Shown here piece by piece: positions 35,914 to 45,301 of a stretch of DNA of 64,000 nucleotides. Source of the stretch: Sphingobacteriia bacterium RIFOXYC2_FULL_35_18 (lineage in GTDB: Bacteria > Bacteroidota > Bacteroidia > Chitinophagales > Chitinophagaceae); contig MIAG01000004.1 in NCBI GenBank assembly GCA_001829005.1, positions 1 through 64,000 on the forward strand, in the 5' to 3' direction. A model generated the notes under the pieces. That model was given only the letters and a program-made list of their open reading frames with translations. It was not told where the DNA came from and did not search any database. Made by a program: the position numbers and the translations under genes. Numbering within the stretch: position 1 is the stretch's first letter; each line of letters begins with the position of its first letter.

Positions 35914-36273
35914 ATGATTTATCTGTTTTTGGTTCTGATTGTTATTGCAGCTGTTGGCTTGGCTTTTATGGTATTGATTCAAAATCCCAAAGGCGGTGGA
36001 TTAGCCGGTAATGTGGGGGGAATCAGCAACCAATTAATGGGTGTTAAGCAAACAACCGATGTTTTAGAGAAAGGCACATGGATTTTTGCCGCTATCATAG
36101 CACTTTTGGCATTATTCTCTACGTTGTTTTTAAAAGGAGGTTCAACAGATGTTGATACTGAAGTTCTTCAGAAGATCAATACCACCACAACTACTCCTGC
36201 TCCTGCCGCTACTGGTGTTCAACAAACACCGGCCGCTACAGTACCTGCAAAAACTGATACTTCTAAGAAATAA
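35914..36273 (+). CDS. secG: Preprotein translocase subunit SecG
   Basis: The 119-residue protein has two membrane helices joined by the conserved segment IQNPKGGGLAGNVGGISNQLMGVKQTTDVLEKGTW, diagnostic for SecG, which assists SecYEG-mediated protein export. The tail of about 40 residues is Thr/Ala/Pro-rich, as often in Bacteroidota. A terminator hairpin follows before mltG. Confidence 0.95.
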   Translation: MIYLFLVLIVIAAVGLAFMVLIQNPKGGGLAGNVGGISNQLMGVKQTTDVLEKGTWIFAAIIALLALFSTLFLKGGSTDVDTEVLQKINTTTTTPAPAATGVQQTPAATVPAKTDTSKK

Positions 36274-36292
36274 ATATATTTCCACTTATTTT

Positions 36293-36327
36293 AAACCCTG
36301 CCTTATAAAAAAGACAGGGTTTTTTAT
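36293..36327 (+). terminator. Intrinsic terminator after secG
   Basis: AAACCCTG-CTT pairs with AAG-CAGGGTTT around a short loop, with one mismatch, followed by a T run. It ends 13 bases before the mltG ATG, so it may attenuate rather than fully stop transcription. Confidence 0.75.
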
Positions 36328-36339
36328 TTATTTTACCTT

Positions 36340-37419
36340 ATGGCTCGAAAAAAACAACCTGCTCCAAAATCGACGAACAAGGCTAAAAAACCTTTGTTCA
36401 TTATTGCTATTGCAATTGTATTAATTGCTTTTGTTCTGTATTGGCTATTTGCTACATCAGCAACTGCTTTTGATGAAAAAAGCAGAATGATTACTATAGA
36501 AAAAGACAATACCCAAAAATCTGCTGTTTTAAAAGTTTTTGAAGAGGCCGGAATTCTACAATTTCCTAGTCTTTTAGGCATTGCGGGCGCGCCTTTGAAT
36601 ATTTGGGATAAAATGAAACCGGGCAGGTATGAAATAAAGAAAGGGCAAAGTATTTTTGATATTGTTAGAATGCTTAAGAATGGAAGATTGGCAGAAGTGA
36701 AATTAGTGATCAATCGGGTTAGAACCAAAGCAGAGTTAGCGAAGTTAATCAGCAAACAATTCATGACCGATTCTAGCAAAGTGATGGAATACCTGAGCTC
36801 AAATGATTCATTAGCAATTATTGGGTCAGATACAACCTTATTATTTACCAAAATTATACCAGACACCTATAACTACTTTGCTGATGCGTCTATGCAAACC
36901 ATTCTGCAAAAACTAAGCAATGGTTCAAAAAATTTTTGGGAGAAAAATAATCGACTCCAAAAAGCGGCTGCGATTAATATGACACCGGAACAAGTCTATA
37001 TACTTGCTTCTATTGTAGATGAAGAAACCAATTACGATTCTGATAAATATAAAATTGCTAGTGTATATATTAATCGACTAAAGAAACAAATGCCTTTGCA
37101 GGCATGTCCTACCATTAAATATGCAATGAATGATTTTACTATTACACGTATTTATGAAAAGTATTTAACCAACCCTTCCCCATATAATACCTACAAAGTT
37201 AAAGGTTTGCCGCCTGGCCCTATTTGCACCCCTTCTCCTAAAACCATTGATATTGTTCTAGATGCGCCTCAAACAGACTATATTTATTTTGTGGCAAAGA
37301 GTGATTTTAGTGGGTATCATCATTTTAGCAATAATTACGAAGAGCACAATAGCAGAGCAAAAGAATACCAGAAAAAATTAGATGAATACATGATGAAGAA
37401 AAGGGCTGAAAAACCATAG
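36340..37419 (+). CDS. mltG: Endolytic murein transglycosylase MltG
   Basis: A 359-residue inner-membrane protein with one N-terminal helix (PLFIIAIAIVLIAFVLYWLF) after a basic stretch. A LysM-like segment comes next, then the YceG catalytic domain with ILASIVDEETNYDSDKYKIASVYINRLKK, PLQACPTIKYAMND and the C-terminal NTYKVKGLPPGPICTP. MltG cleaves nascent glycan strands and so sets their length during growth. The catalytic Glu is retained in the DEET segment. The next gene starts one base after its stop. Confidence 0.95.
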   Translation: MARKKQPAPKSTNKAKKPLFIIAIAIVLIAFVLYWLFATSATAFDEKSRMITIEKDNTQKSAVLKVFEEAGILQFPSLLGIAGAPLNIWDKMKPGRYEIKKGQSIFDIVRMLKNGRLAEVKLVINRVRTKAELAKLISKQFMTDSSKVMEYLSSNDSLAIIGSDTTLLFTKIIPDTYNYFADASMQTILQKLSNGSKNFWEKNNRLQKAAAINMTPEQVYILASIVDEETNYDSDKYKIASVYINRLKKQMPLQACPTIKYAMNDFTITRIYEKYLTNPSPYNTYKVKGLPPGPICTPSPKTIDIVLDAPQTDYIYFVAKSDFSGYHHFSNNYEEHNSRAKEYQKKLDEYMMKKRAEKP

Positions 37420-37420
37420 C

Positions 37421-38371
37421 ATGACTAAACTCGAAAGAATTATACTGAATTGGCCTCCTATTGCTTTTGTTATTCGAAAGAGCAAAGCTTTATATATACC
37501 AGGTTTTCAGGGTATTCCTTTGTATGATGTAGTAGTGTTCTTCATTAAACAAGTAAACAAAATAGGGTTGAACGAACGTGCTGCAGCTATTTCATTCAAT
37601 TTAATTATGGCGCTGCCAGCAACCATATTATTCTTATTTTCAATTCTCCCTTATTTCCCCGAATTCCTGAACATTAAGCAACAAATGCTTGCGCTATTTG
37701 AAGACATCAGTCCTAATTCAAATACATATAAAATCATTGCCAATTTGATGGACGACCTTATGCAGAGAAGTTTGGGAGTATTTTCTTTTGGATTTTTATT
37801 GGTGGTGTATTACGCTTCAAATGCAATGATGTCGCTCATTATTACTTTTGATCGCTCCATAATGGAGCACAAACGATTTTTCCTTCATCAGCGTTGGAAA
37901 GCGATACAACTAACTACAATAATTATATTACTATTAATTGCCTCAACATTAATTTTATTAGGACAAGAGCAACTTACTTATTTGTTAAGCAAATTATTGG
38001 GGTTAAAAAAATCAAATCTAGCATGGCTCAATGGCATTAGATGGGTGGTGATTATTGGTTTATTTTTTTATGGAATTGCATTTATTTACAAATATGCTCC
38101 ATCAGTAAAAATCAGGTGGAAACTGATTTCTCCTGGTTCCCTATTAGCCACAGCACTTATTTTAAGTACTACTTTGTTGTTTTCGTATTGGGTTAATAAT
38201 TTTGGAAATTACAATAAGGTATATGGATCAATTGGTACCATCATGATACTAATGATTTTGGCGTACATCAATTCACTGATTCTATTAATTGGTTTTGAAT
38301 TAAACGTGAGTATTACTTATTTAACCCAACATGCTGCTCAAAGGAAAAAATTACAAGAATCAACTAGCTGA
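37421..38371 (+). CDS. YihY/BrkB family inner-membrane protein
   Basis: A 316-residue protein with six predicted helices. Family features are NERAAAISFNLIMALPATILFLFSILPYFP near residue 50 and WKLISPGSLLATALILSTTLLFSYWVNNFGNYNKVYGSIGTIMILM near 230-275. The family was once thought to be RNase BN; its actual function remains unsettled. It is encoded one base after mltG, and its 3' end overlaps the convergent trmH by 12 bases. Confidence 0.92.
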   Translation: MTKLERIILNWPPIAFVIRKSKALYIPGFQGIPLYDVVVFFIKQVNKIGLNERAAAISFNLIMALPATILFLFSILPYFPEFLNIKQQMLALFEDISPNSNTYKIIANLMDDLMQRSLGVFSFGFLLVVYYASNAMMSLIITFDRSIMEHKRFFLHQRWKAIQLTTIIILLLIASTLILLGQEQLTYLLSKLLGLKKSNLAWLNGIRWVVIIGLFFYGIAFIYKYAPSVKIRWKLISPGSLLATALILSTTLLFSYWVNNFGNYNKVYGSIGTIMILMILAYINSLILLIGFELNVSITYLTQHAAQRKKLQESTS

Positions 38372-38950
38372 GAAACTTGCCCATAAAGTTTTTATCTGTT
38401 CTGCTTCAGGATGAGGCTGTGCATTATGATCATACAATCCAGCTGCTTTTCTTTGCCTAAACGCTTCATATATAGCAACCGCACAAGCAACAGAAATATT
38501 TAAACTTGGAATCATTCCAACTTGAGGTATAATAAAATTTCCATCTGCCAAGTCTCTTGCTTCTTTAGTTACTCCTTTGTGTTCATTGCCAAAAACCAAC
38601 GCAATACTGTTGGTGAAATTAATATCATATACCGATTTACTTGACTCACCTAAATAGGTAGTGTATATGGATTGATATTTTGTTCGCAATTCGGCAAAGC
38701 AATCACTAACATTATCAAAAGAATGAATGGTCAACCATTTATTTGCACTACTACTGCTTTTAATTCCAAAATAACCTTCCTTAGGTAATTGGGTATTCAA
38801 CACATAAATATCTTGTATCCCCACTGCATCGCAGGTTCTCATAACAGCGTAAATATTATGAGGATCATGTACATTTTCCATTACCACGGTAAGGCCATGC
38901 TGGCGTTTAGTAATTACTTCTTCTAATTTCTTGGCTCTTTCTGGTGTCAT
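38360..38950 (-). CDS. trmH: TrmH-type tRNA 2'-O-methyltransferase
   Basis: A 196-residue SpoU-family (SPOUT) enzyme, about the length of TrmH. Motifs are HGLTVVMENVHDPHNIYAVMRTCDAVG (motif 1 with the catalytic Arg), ALVFGNEHKGVTKEA (motif 2) and PQVGMIPSLNISVACAVAIYEAFRQR (motif 3, SAM knot). It likely methylates G18 in the D-loop of tRNAs. The exact tRNA position is inferred from TrmH-like length and motifs. Confidence 0.88.
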   Translation of the reverse strand: MTPERAKKLEEVITKRQHGLTVVMENVHDPHNIYAVMRTCDAVGIQDIYVLNTQLPKEGYFGIKSSSSANKWLTIHSFDNVSDCFAELRTKYQSIYTTYLGESSKSVYDINFTNSIALVFGNEHKGVTKEARDLADGNFIIPQVGMIPSLNISVACAVAIYEAFRQRKAAGLYDHNAQPHPEAEQIKTLWASFSAS

Positions 38951-39031
38951 AATGGTACAAACAGGTTGGTATTTTGCGGCAAATAGCTAGGTATTGGAGC
39001 AAAATTGCAATTTAGTCTTGATTTATTAATA

Positions 39032-39039
39032 TATTTTTG
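39032..39039 (+). promoter_or_regulatory. Possible -7 element (TATTTTTG) before the 183-residue membrane protein
   Basis: TATTTTTG fits TAnnTTTG and ends 23 bases before the ATG at 39063. It supports the 39063 start and frame over the overlapping ORF 39005-39373. Confidence 0.35.
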
Positions 39040-39062
39040 TACAGTACCCGTTCGTCAACCCT

Positions 39063-39614
39063 ATGACAGCAAGACTCATCCGTGCAGAGAACTTACTCTG
39101 GGCGGTACCTATACTATTTGGCCTATTGGCCAACTACGCTGCATACAGCGATGTGGCTTTGCTATACATAGACGAAAACTATTACATTTTAACATTCCCT
39201 ACCCTTATTGGTATTTGTTTATTAACAATGCTTATTCCTTTTATGATGCATTCTGTTTTAAGGGATTTAGGACAAAGAAGTTTTTTTGCATCATGGGCAC
39301 ATGTTTTCTTCTCTTGTTTATTAATTGCTACCATTCTCTTTATTTATACCTATGCGTTACCTATAAATATTAAGTGGCGATATTATGTGGGTGAATTGCC
39401 TGCTTATAAAAAATGGTCCTATTACAATACACTTGCTTTGGGTATATTTCAATTATTGGTTTATATACAAGCAGCCTACTTGATTTACGGCGTAGGGGTT
39501 TTAGTAAAACATAGAGTAGACCAAAAAAGACTAGAAAGAGAACATTATGATTACATTATTGATCATTTAGATCAAAGCAATAATGGCGGTCTTTCTAAAA
39601 GTGCAGTAGCATAA
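39063..39614 (+). CDS. Four-helix membrane protein of unknown function
   Basis: A 183-residue protein with four hydrophobic helices (around 10-30, 40-62, 78-100 and 122-148) and a charged C-terminal tail of about 35 residues (KHRVDQKRLEREHYDYIIDHLDQ). I do not recognise the family. The frame is preferred because it spans the whole interval and has consistent membrane topology. The competing ORF 39005-39373 is shorter. It converges on the queuosine transporter gene, 6 bases away. Confidence 0.6.
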   Translation: MTARLIRAENLLWAVPILFGLLANYAAYSDVALLYIDENYYILTFPTLIGICLLTMLIPFMMHSVLRDLGQRSFFASWAHVFFSCLLIATILFIYTYALPINIKWRYYVGELPAYKKWSYYNTLALGIFQLLVYIQAAYLIYGVGVLVKHRVDQKRLEREHYDYIIDHLDQSNNGGLSKSAVA

Positions 39615-39620
39615 GTTTCG

Positions 39621-40403
39621 TTATTCGTTGGCTAACCCCATTGCTTCCCTTTTCATTTTTTGAGCCGTTTCTTTCCCAACGTAGTTTTCGATTTTTTGCT
39701 CAATGAAATAAATTAAAGGTGTCAATATTATGGCCATCGTAAACTTATACATATAATTCACCACCCCAATTGCCAATACCAATTGCCAACTCCATCCATT
39801 TCCAATTTTGAAGGCGATAAACAATACTACAAAGCTATCTACCATTTGGGAAACCATTGTTGACCCAGTGGCCCTTAACCAAACCCATTTTTCACCGGTT
39901 GCTTTTTTAATCTTATGGAAAACAGTCACATCTACTATTTGACTTACCAAAAAAGCTGTTAAGCTCCCTACAATAATCCACATACCCTGACCAAATATGC
40001 CCCCAAAAGCCAATTGCATATTAGGTATACCCTTCTCTACTCCAGAACCTATCCAAAAATCAGCAGGAGGAATTTCCATAGCAGCATAAAACATTATAAA
40101 CGCATAAAGAATTAATACAACGGCTGTATAACTAATTCTTTTGACCGATTTGGGGCCATAATATTCATTTACAATATCTGTTATTACAAATTCAAGTGGC
40201 CATAAAAGTACTCCACAGGTGAGATTAAATGCCAAACCGGATTGTCCAAAAAAGCTAAAACTAAACGGATTTATTCCCAATAGCTTTTCCAGTGAAAAGA
40301 TTTTACCACCAATACATTCGGCAATTAATGCATTGGCAACAAAGAAGGCGGTGATTCCCAAAAAAAGTTTAGTTGGGCGATCATTTAATATTTTACTTAT
40401 CAC
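39621..40403 (-). CDS. yhhQ: Queuosine precursor transporter (YhhQ/VUT family)
   Basis: The tracked ORF begins at 40556, but its first 51 residues are a shadow of the next gene. The stop of the small upstream ORF (TAG, 40405-40403) overlaps a GTG at 40403 in the form TAGTG, giving a 260-residue protein that begins VISKILNDRPTKLFLGITAFFVANALIAE. Family marks are NLTCGVLLWPLEFVITDIVNEYYG, GSLTAFLVSQIVDVTVFHKIK and STMVSQMVDSFVVLFIAF. It imports precursors such as preQ0/preQ1 for tRNA queuosine. Confidence 0.88.
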   Translation of the reverse strand: MISKILNDRPTKLFLGITAFFVANALIAECIGGKIFSLEKLLGINPFSFSFFGQSGLAFNLTCGVLLWPLEFVITDIVNEYYGPKSVKRISYTAVVLILYAFIMFYAAMEIPPADFWIGSGVEKGIPNMQLAFGGIFGQGMWIIVGSLTAFLVSQIVDVTVFHKIKKATGEKWVWLRATGSTMVSQMVDSFVVLFIAFKIGNGWSWQLVLAIGVVNYMYKFTMAIILTPLIYFIEQKIENYVGKETAQKMKREAMGLANE

Positions 40404-40687
40404 TAAGGAAGAATTATAAATACTATAAATTGGATAATTAGTAATACCATATTGGTCACAGCAATCCATAGTGGTAAACGTATGGATGACTTGCTGACTA
40501 ACACCAATCCATACCAAATGTTCGCAATCAAATTCTGGATAGGGGCTACAATCCAACCCAATAATACTACCATAGAACTTAGGTCTTTACTGGGTATAAA
40601 ATCATAGGTCCTTTGTATGATTAAACATAAAATAAATAGCATATTACAGATAAAAGCCATTCTTGTGGCAAATAAAAGTGGTCTCAT
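40403..40687 (-). CDS. Small membrane protein encoded upstream of yhhQ
   Basis: A 94-residue protein with three predicted helices (MAFICNMLFILCLIIQ, MVVLLGWIVAPIQNLIANIW, LWIAVTNMVLLIIQFIVFIIL). Its stop overlaps the GTG start of the queuosine transporter (TAGTG), implying translational coupling and a shared job or a shared mRNA. I do not recognise a named family. Its start at 40687 is 39 bases from the divergent yfhO ATG. Confidence 0.7.
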   Translation of the reverse strand: MRPLLFATRMAFICNMLFILCLIIQRTYDFIPSKDLSSMVVLLGWIVAPIQNLIANIWYGLVLVSKSSIRLPLWIAVTNMVLLIIQFIVFIILP

Positions 40688-40700
40688 ACCATAAAGTTAT

Positions 40701-40708
40701 TAGGTTTG
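40701..40708 (+). promoter_or_regulatory. Predicted -7 element of the yfhO operon (TAGGTTTG)
   Basis: TAGGTTTG matches TAnnTTTG and ends 18 bases before the ATG at 40727. The TTG start used in the ORF track (40706) falls inside it. Confidence 0.5.
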
Positions 40709-40726
40709 CTGCATATTTTAAATTCT

Positions 40727-43219
40727 ATGAACAGGATCAATTGGAAAGCTTTAATGCCACATGCACTTGCGGTGGTGATTTTCTTATTAGTTGCCCTTAT
40801 TTATTGCAAGCCAGCTTTGGAAGGTAAAGTATTGCAACAACACGATGTAACCCAATGGAAAGGGATGGCACAAAATTCTTTTCAAGCAAAAGAACGTACT
40901 GGTCATTTTCCACTTTGGACCAATGGGATGTTTGGGGGTATGCCCGCTTATCAAATCACAGGCATCAGTGAAAACCCAGTATCTGTTGGATATTTAGGGG
41001 ATATTATTTTGTTAGGATTCCCCAAGCCTGTGGGTGTTTTCTTTTTAGCCTGCTTGTGTTTTTACTTTTTAACGCAGGTTTTGAGCATCAATGCATATAT
41101 TGGAATATTTAGCGCTTTGGCATATACCTATGCAACTTATAACCCAATAATATTGGCAGCAGGCCACGACACTAAAATGAATGCGATTGCTTATTTACCT
41201 GCAGTAATTGGCGCATTAATCTTAATCTATAATAAAAAATATATTGCAGGTACTGCATTAACAGCACTATTCACTGCACTTCTTTTAGGAGCCAACCATT
41301 TACAAATTACTTATTATGGTTTTTTAATCATCCTATTTATGAGTGTTGCTTTTGCTATTACCTGTATTAAAGCAAAAGACTGGAAACATTTAGGCAAATC
41401 TGCTGGCTTAGCCATCATGGCCGCTCTTTTAGGGATTTTAGTTAATGCAGTCACTTTATTTACAACTTATGAATATGCTAAAAAAACCATTAGAGGTGGA
41501 AGTGTTTTAGCAGACAGTACTACGAATGTAACTAAAACAGGACTGAGTAAAGATTATGCTTTAAGCTATAGTGTATACAAAACAGAGCCATTGGTAATGA
41601 TGTTCCCTCGTTTTTATGGAGGAAGCAGTGGTCAGCTTGAGGTAGCACAAGAAAAGTCTCAGGCCATAGCTGCATTGCAACAAATGCCACAAGAATTGGC
41701 ACAGCAGGTACAAAGGTACATGCAATTTTATTGGGGGGGGATTGACGGTGTTGGTACATCAGGCCCTCCTTATGCAGGTGCCATCGTATGTTTCCTGGCG
41801 TTAATTGGAATGGTGATTGTAGATAAAAAATATACTTATTGGATGGGAGCAGCCATTGTGTTCACTTTAATGTTGAGTTGGGGTAAATACTTGGAGGGCT
41901 TTAATGTTGCCATGTTAAAATACTTGCCTGTTTACGATAAGTTTAGAGCACCCAGTATGATTTTGGTTGTGCCTACTTTTTTACTTTGTATGTTGGCGGC
42001 TTTGTCTTTGAATACCATCATAAACACTGAAAACAAAACCCTTCTTTGGGAAAAGTACAAGAAAGGATTAATAGTGGTTGCTGCAGTTTTTGGAATTGCA
42101 GTATTGGTTTATTTAACCGCTGACTTTAGTAATTCCAGTGATAAAACTTTGTTAGGGCTAATCAGTAATATTTCAGACGCTACCCAACGCGCTCAAATTG
42201 AAGCACCTGTAAAATCATTTGTAGATGGTTTAAGAGAAGATAGAAAAAGTTTGGTATTAGGAGACTTATTAAGAACACTCCTTTTCTGTGCAGTAGCTGG
42301 AGTTGCTGTATTTGCGGCCATCAAACAAAAAATAAATTCGCTAATCATCATTGCGGTAATTGGATTATTTGCAATGATTGATGTATTTGGTATTAATGCC
42401 AAATACCTGAATGCAGACAATTACCAAGATGCAACAGAGTACGCAAATAATTTTGCGCCTTCAGCAGCAGATCAGGAAATTTTAAAAGACACTGGTTATT
42501 ACAGAGTTTTGAATCTTACTCAAGGCATATCTGATGCATTTAATGGCGGTGCACTTACCGCTTATTTCCATAAATCAGTTGGAGGATATCATCCTGCAAA
42601 ACTGAGTATCTACCAAGATTTAATAGAGAATCAGCTGTATAAGTTCCCTAATTGTATGCCTTCCTTAAATATGCTGAATACCAAATACTTGATTATGCCA
42701 GATCCACAAACTGGTCAAGCAACCGTTCAGCAAAACCCCAACGCATTGGGAGCGGCATGGCTAGTAAAATCAGTTGAATTTAAGGATGGCCCAGCAGCAA
42801 TCATGCAATCCTTATCCAGTTTTAATCCTGCTGAAACGGCATTATTAGATCAAAAAGACAAAACTAGAATAGGCCCGATTCAATTTGATAGTACTGCAAG
42901 CATTCAATTATTAAATAACGAAAATGATGCTGCTAGATATCAATACAAATCTAGTTCCAATCAATTTGCTGTATTTAGTGAAGTATTTTATGACGCGGGT
43001 TGGAAAGCTTATATTGATGGAAAAGAATCCGCTATTTTACAAACTAACTATGTATTAAGAGGGATGGAAATTCCTGCTGGTAATCATACGATTGAGTTCA
43101 AATTTGAACCTGCTTCTTATGCTATTGGCTCTAAAGCAGCAGTAGGATCATCTATCATTATCTGGTTGCTTTTATTAGGAGCTATTATTAACGGTTTCAA
43201 AAAAACGAAAACCGTTTAA
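40727..43219 (+). CDS. YfhO-family membrane protein
   Basis: The ATG at 40727 gives 830 residues. About twelve membrane helices precede a large extracytoplasmic domain and a final helix (GSKAAVGSSIIIWLLLLGAII). QHDVTQWKGMAQNSF, FPLWTNGMFGGMPAYQ and AAGHDTKMNAIAYLPAVIGAL are typical of Bacteroidota YfhO-like proteins, which resemble GT-C glycosyltransferases. In Gram-positives YfhO glycosylates lipoteichoic acid. Here the substrate is unknown. The stop overlaps the next start as TAATG, linking it to two glycosyltransferases. Confidence 0.88.
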   Translation: MNRINWKALMPHALAVVIFLLVALIYCKPALEGKVLQQHDVTQWKGMAQNSFQAKERTGHFPLWTNGMFGGMPAYQITGISENPVSVGYLGDIILLGFPKPVGVFFLACLCFYFLTQVLSINAYIGIFSALAYTYATYNPIILAAGHDTKMNAIAYLPAVIGALILIYNKKYIAGTALTALFTALLLGANHLQITYYGFLIILFMSVAFAITCIKAKDWKHLGKSAGLAIMAALLGILVNAVTLFTTYEYAKKTIRGGSVLADSTTNVTKTGLSKDYALSYSVYKTEPLVMMFPRFYGGSSGQLEVAQEKSQAIAALQQMPQELAQQVQRYMQFYWGGIDGVGTSGPPYAGAIVCFLALIGMVIVDKKYTYWMGAAIVFTLMLSWGKYLEGFNVAMLKYLPVYDKFRAPSMILVVPTFLLCMLAALSLNTIINTENKTLLWEKYKKGLIVVAAVFGIAVLVYLTADFSNSSDKTLLGLISNISDATQRAQIEAPVKSFVDGLREDRKSLVLGDLLRTLLFCAVAGVAVFAAIKQKINSLIIIAVIGLFAMIDVFGINAKYLNADNYQDATEYANNFAPSAADQEILKDTGYYRVLNLTQGISDAFNGGALTAYFHKSVGGYHPAKLSIYQDLIENQLYKFPNCMPSLNMLNTKYLIMPDPQTGQATVQQNPNALGAAWLVKSVEFKDGPAAIMQSLSSFNPAETALLDQKDKTRIGPIQFDSTASIQLLNNENDAARYQYKSSSNQFAVFSEVFYDAGWKAYIDGKESAILQTNYVLRGMEIPAGNHTIEFKFEPASYAIGSKAAVGSSIIIWLLLLGAIINGFKKTKTV

Positions 43220-44355
43220 TGTATTCCAAAAAGCCCAATGTATTGGGAATTGTTTCATTTAAAGTTTTCCCTGCTTTAATGGGAGGACAAAAATATATTG
43301 TTGATTACTATAGAGAACTAGCTAAACAAACTAAAGTTGTTTTAGCAGTCTCAAAAGATAATAAGGAAGCCGCTTCAACCGAAACATCGTTGAACCTGCT
43401 TCCTTTTTTATTTAATCATTGGTATGGATTCTTGAATATTTTTTATTGCTTAAAATTGATTCAACTAATCAAGAAAGAAAAAATAGATGTCATCATCATT
43501 GATCATAGCTATTATGGTTGGTTAGGTATTTTGCTTCGTTTTTTAACTGGTAAAAAATTAATTATTAAATCTGCCAACTTAGAAGCATACCGTTTCAGAG
43601 ATATGGGGAGATGGGGATGGAAATTCTATGAAATGTATGAAAAATGGGTACTCAAACATGCTGATAGAAATTTTTTTATCTCCGATGAAGAAAGACTATT
43701 TGCTATTGAACACTGGAACGTTAATGCAACCATTTCTTTTACGGTACCTTATGGAACATATATAGAAGAACCCTATAGCCAATTAGAAAAAAGTGAAAGC
43801 AGAGAAACAATTTTGAATGGCCATTCACTTTCAGCAGATACCAAATTATTTTTATTTAACGGAACCCTTGATTATATCCCTAATGAAGACGCTCTATATA
43901 TTATTTTAAATGAATTAATACCAAGGCTTAATCAAACAAAATTAAATTATCGAATATTGATTTGTGGAGTACAAATCAAACCCAATTGGGAAGCACAGCT
44001 ATTGGCTTGTCCAACTATTATTTTTAAAGGCTTTGTTGAGCATATTGATTTACATTATAAAGGGGCACATTGTTTTATTTGTCCAGTAACTTTAGGTACT
44101 GGTGTCAAAACCAAAATTACGGATGCACTTGCCTCAGGCTTACCAGTAATTGCATGTAAAAAAAGTTGTGATGGATTCAGTGGAACTTTATTAAAAGAAC
44201 AACTTATTTCAATTGAAGACTATAATTGGGATGCTTTTGCAAACGCAATGATTCAATTACCCCTAAACAAGTTATATGATACTTCAAACGCGTTTTATAA
44301 AGCATTTAACTGGGCTACTATAGTTCGAGAATCCATTTTATATTTGCCTAAATGA
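43219..44355 (+). CDS. Glycosyltransferase, family 4 type (GT-B fold)
   Basis: A 378-residue cytoplasmic enzyme. The N-terminal half has the acceptor-side Rossmann fold (LGIVSFKVFPALMGGQKYIVDYY). The C-terminal half has FLFNGTLDYIPNEDAL, LICGVQIK and the donor-binding VTLGTGVKTKITDALASGLPVIAC, typical of GT4/GT1-like transferases. The sugar donor and acceptor are unknown. It is coupled to yfhO by TAATG and to the next gene by an ATGA overlap, so all three are translated from one message. Confidence 0.9.
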   Translation: MYSKKPNVLGIVSFKVFPALMGGQKYIVDYYRELAKQTKVVLAVSKDNKEAASTETSLNLLPFLFNHWYGFLNIFYCLKLIQLIKKEKIDVIIIDHSYYGWLGILLRFLTGKKLIIKSANLEAYRFRDMGRWGWKFYEMYEKWVLKHADRNFFISDEERLFAIEHWNVNATISFTVPYGTYIEEPYSQLEKSESRETILNGHSLSADTKLFLFNGTLDYIPNEDALYIILNELIPRLNQTKLNYRILICGVQIKPNWEAQLLACPTIIFKGFVEHIDLHYKGAHCFICPVTLGTGVKTKITDALASGLPVIACKKSCDGFSGTLLKEQLISIEDYNWDAFANAMIQLPLNKLYDTSNAFYKAFNWATIVRESILYLPK

Positions 44356-45272
44356 ATCATAGCAAGCTGGAAATATCAGTCGTTATCTGTACGTATAATA
44401 GAGCGCTCTATTTACCAGCGGCATTAGATAGTCTGTATAATCAGCAAATCAATAAAGACTGCTATGAAGTAATAGTAGTCAACAACAACTCTTCAGATAA
44501 CACAGAAAGCGTTTGCACCCATTTTATAGCAACGCATACAGATGCCCATTTTATTTATCTAAATGAACCCAATCAAGGAGCTTCTTTTGCCAGAAATACT
44601 GGAGCAGGAATTGCACAATCTCCCCTACTCTGTTTTATGGATGATGATGCAATTGCGCATCCCAATTACTTGTCACTAATTATTGATTTTTTTAAATCGC
44701 ATGCAGATGCTGGAGGTTTAGGGGGGAGAATTATTCCAAAGTATATACCTGCTGAACCTGTTTGGATGAGCCATTTTGTTTCGTCATTGGTAGGGAATTT
44801 CGACTATAGTAAAGAGATTTGTGTATTTAGTCCTAATAAATATCCCTTAGAGTCTAATATGATTATCAAACGGGATGATTTTAATTTAGTAAACGGATTT
44901 AATACCGCACTACCTGGCGTTAAGGGTACATTAAGAATTGGCGGAGAAGGAAAAGAATTTTTCTTAAAATTGAAAGCTTTAGGGAAAACCATTTATTACC
45001 ACCCTTACATTATTGTTGACCATGTAGTGGAAGTCCAAAAGCTTACCCCTGAATACATGTATAGAGTAGCCAGTGGAATTGGCAGAGGCGAAAAAGTAAG
45101 AACACAATCCATCAGTCAGATAACCTATTTCAAAAAAATTGCAGAGTACCTTTTTAAATTTGCGGCTTCTATCATCTTAGCCCTTGGTTATTTGTTTCAA
45201 GGGTCACCTGCTAAAATGAAACCAGTTATTCAATTTAGAATTGATGCACTAAAGGGATTATTAGGCCATTGA
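44352..45272 (+). CDS. Glycosyltransferase, family 2 (GT-A fold)
   Basis: A 306-residue enzyme beginning EISVVICTYNRALYLPAALDSLYNQ, the GT2 nucleotide-binding start. It has VVNNNSSDNTESV, the NQGASFARNTGAG segment, and a metal-binding DDD in LLCFMDDDAIAHPNYL. A C-terminal hydrophobic segment (FAASIILALGYLFQG) probably tethers it to the membrane. It likely adds a sugar to a surface glycan or lipid-linked intermediate together with the upstream GT4 and the YfhO protein. Confidence 0.92.
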   Translation: MNHSKLEISVVICTYNRALYLPAALDSLYNQQINKDCYEVIVVNNNSSDNTESVCTHFIATHTDAHFIYLNEPNQGASFARNTGAGIAQSPLLCFMDDDAIAHPNYLSLIIDFFKSHADAGGLGGRIIPKYIPAEPVWMSHFVSSLVGNFDYSKEICVFSPNKYPLESNMIIKRDDFNLVNGFNTALPGVKGTLRIGGEGKEFFLKLKALGKTIYYHPYIIVDHVVEVQKLTPEYMYRVASGIGRGEKVRTQSISQITYFKKIAEYLFKFAASIILALGYLFQGSPAKMKPVIQFRIDALKGLLGH

Positions 45273-45301
45273 ATGCGGCATGAAGTAACCCACCGTAAAG
45301 G

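Noticed and set aside
36333-36866. Minus-strand 177-residue ORF
   Set aside because: It is antisense to mltG, whose identity is secure; it has no independent signal or motif.
39005-39373. Plus-strand 122-residue ORF
   Set aside because: It overlaps the longer 39063-39614 frame, is rich in Cys and Tyr in an irregular way, and looks like a frame shadow of the membrane protein gene.
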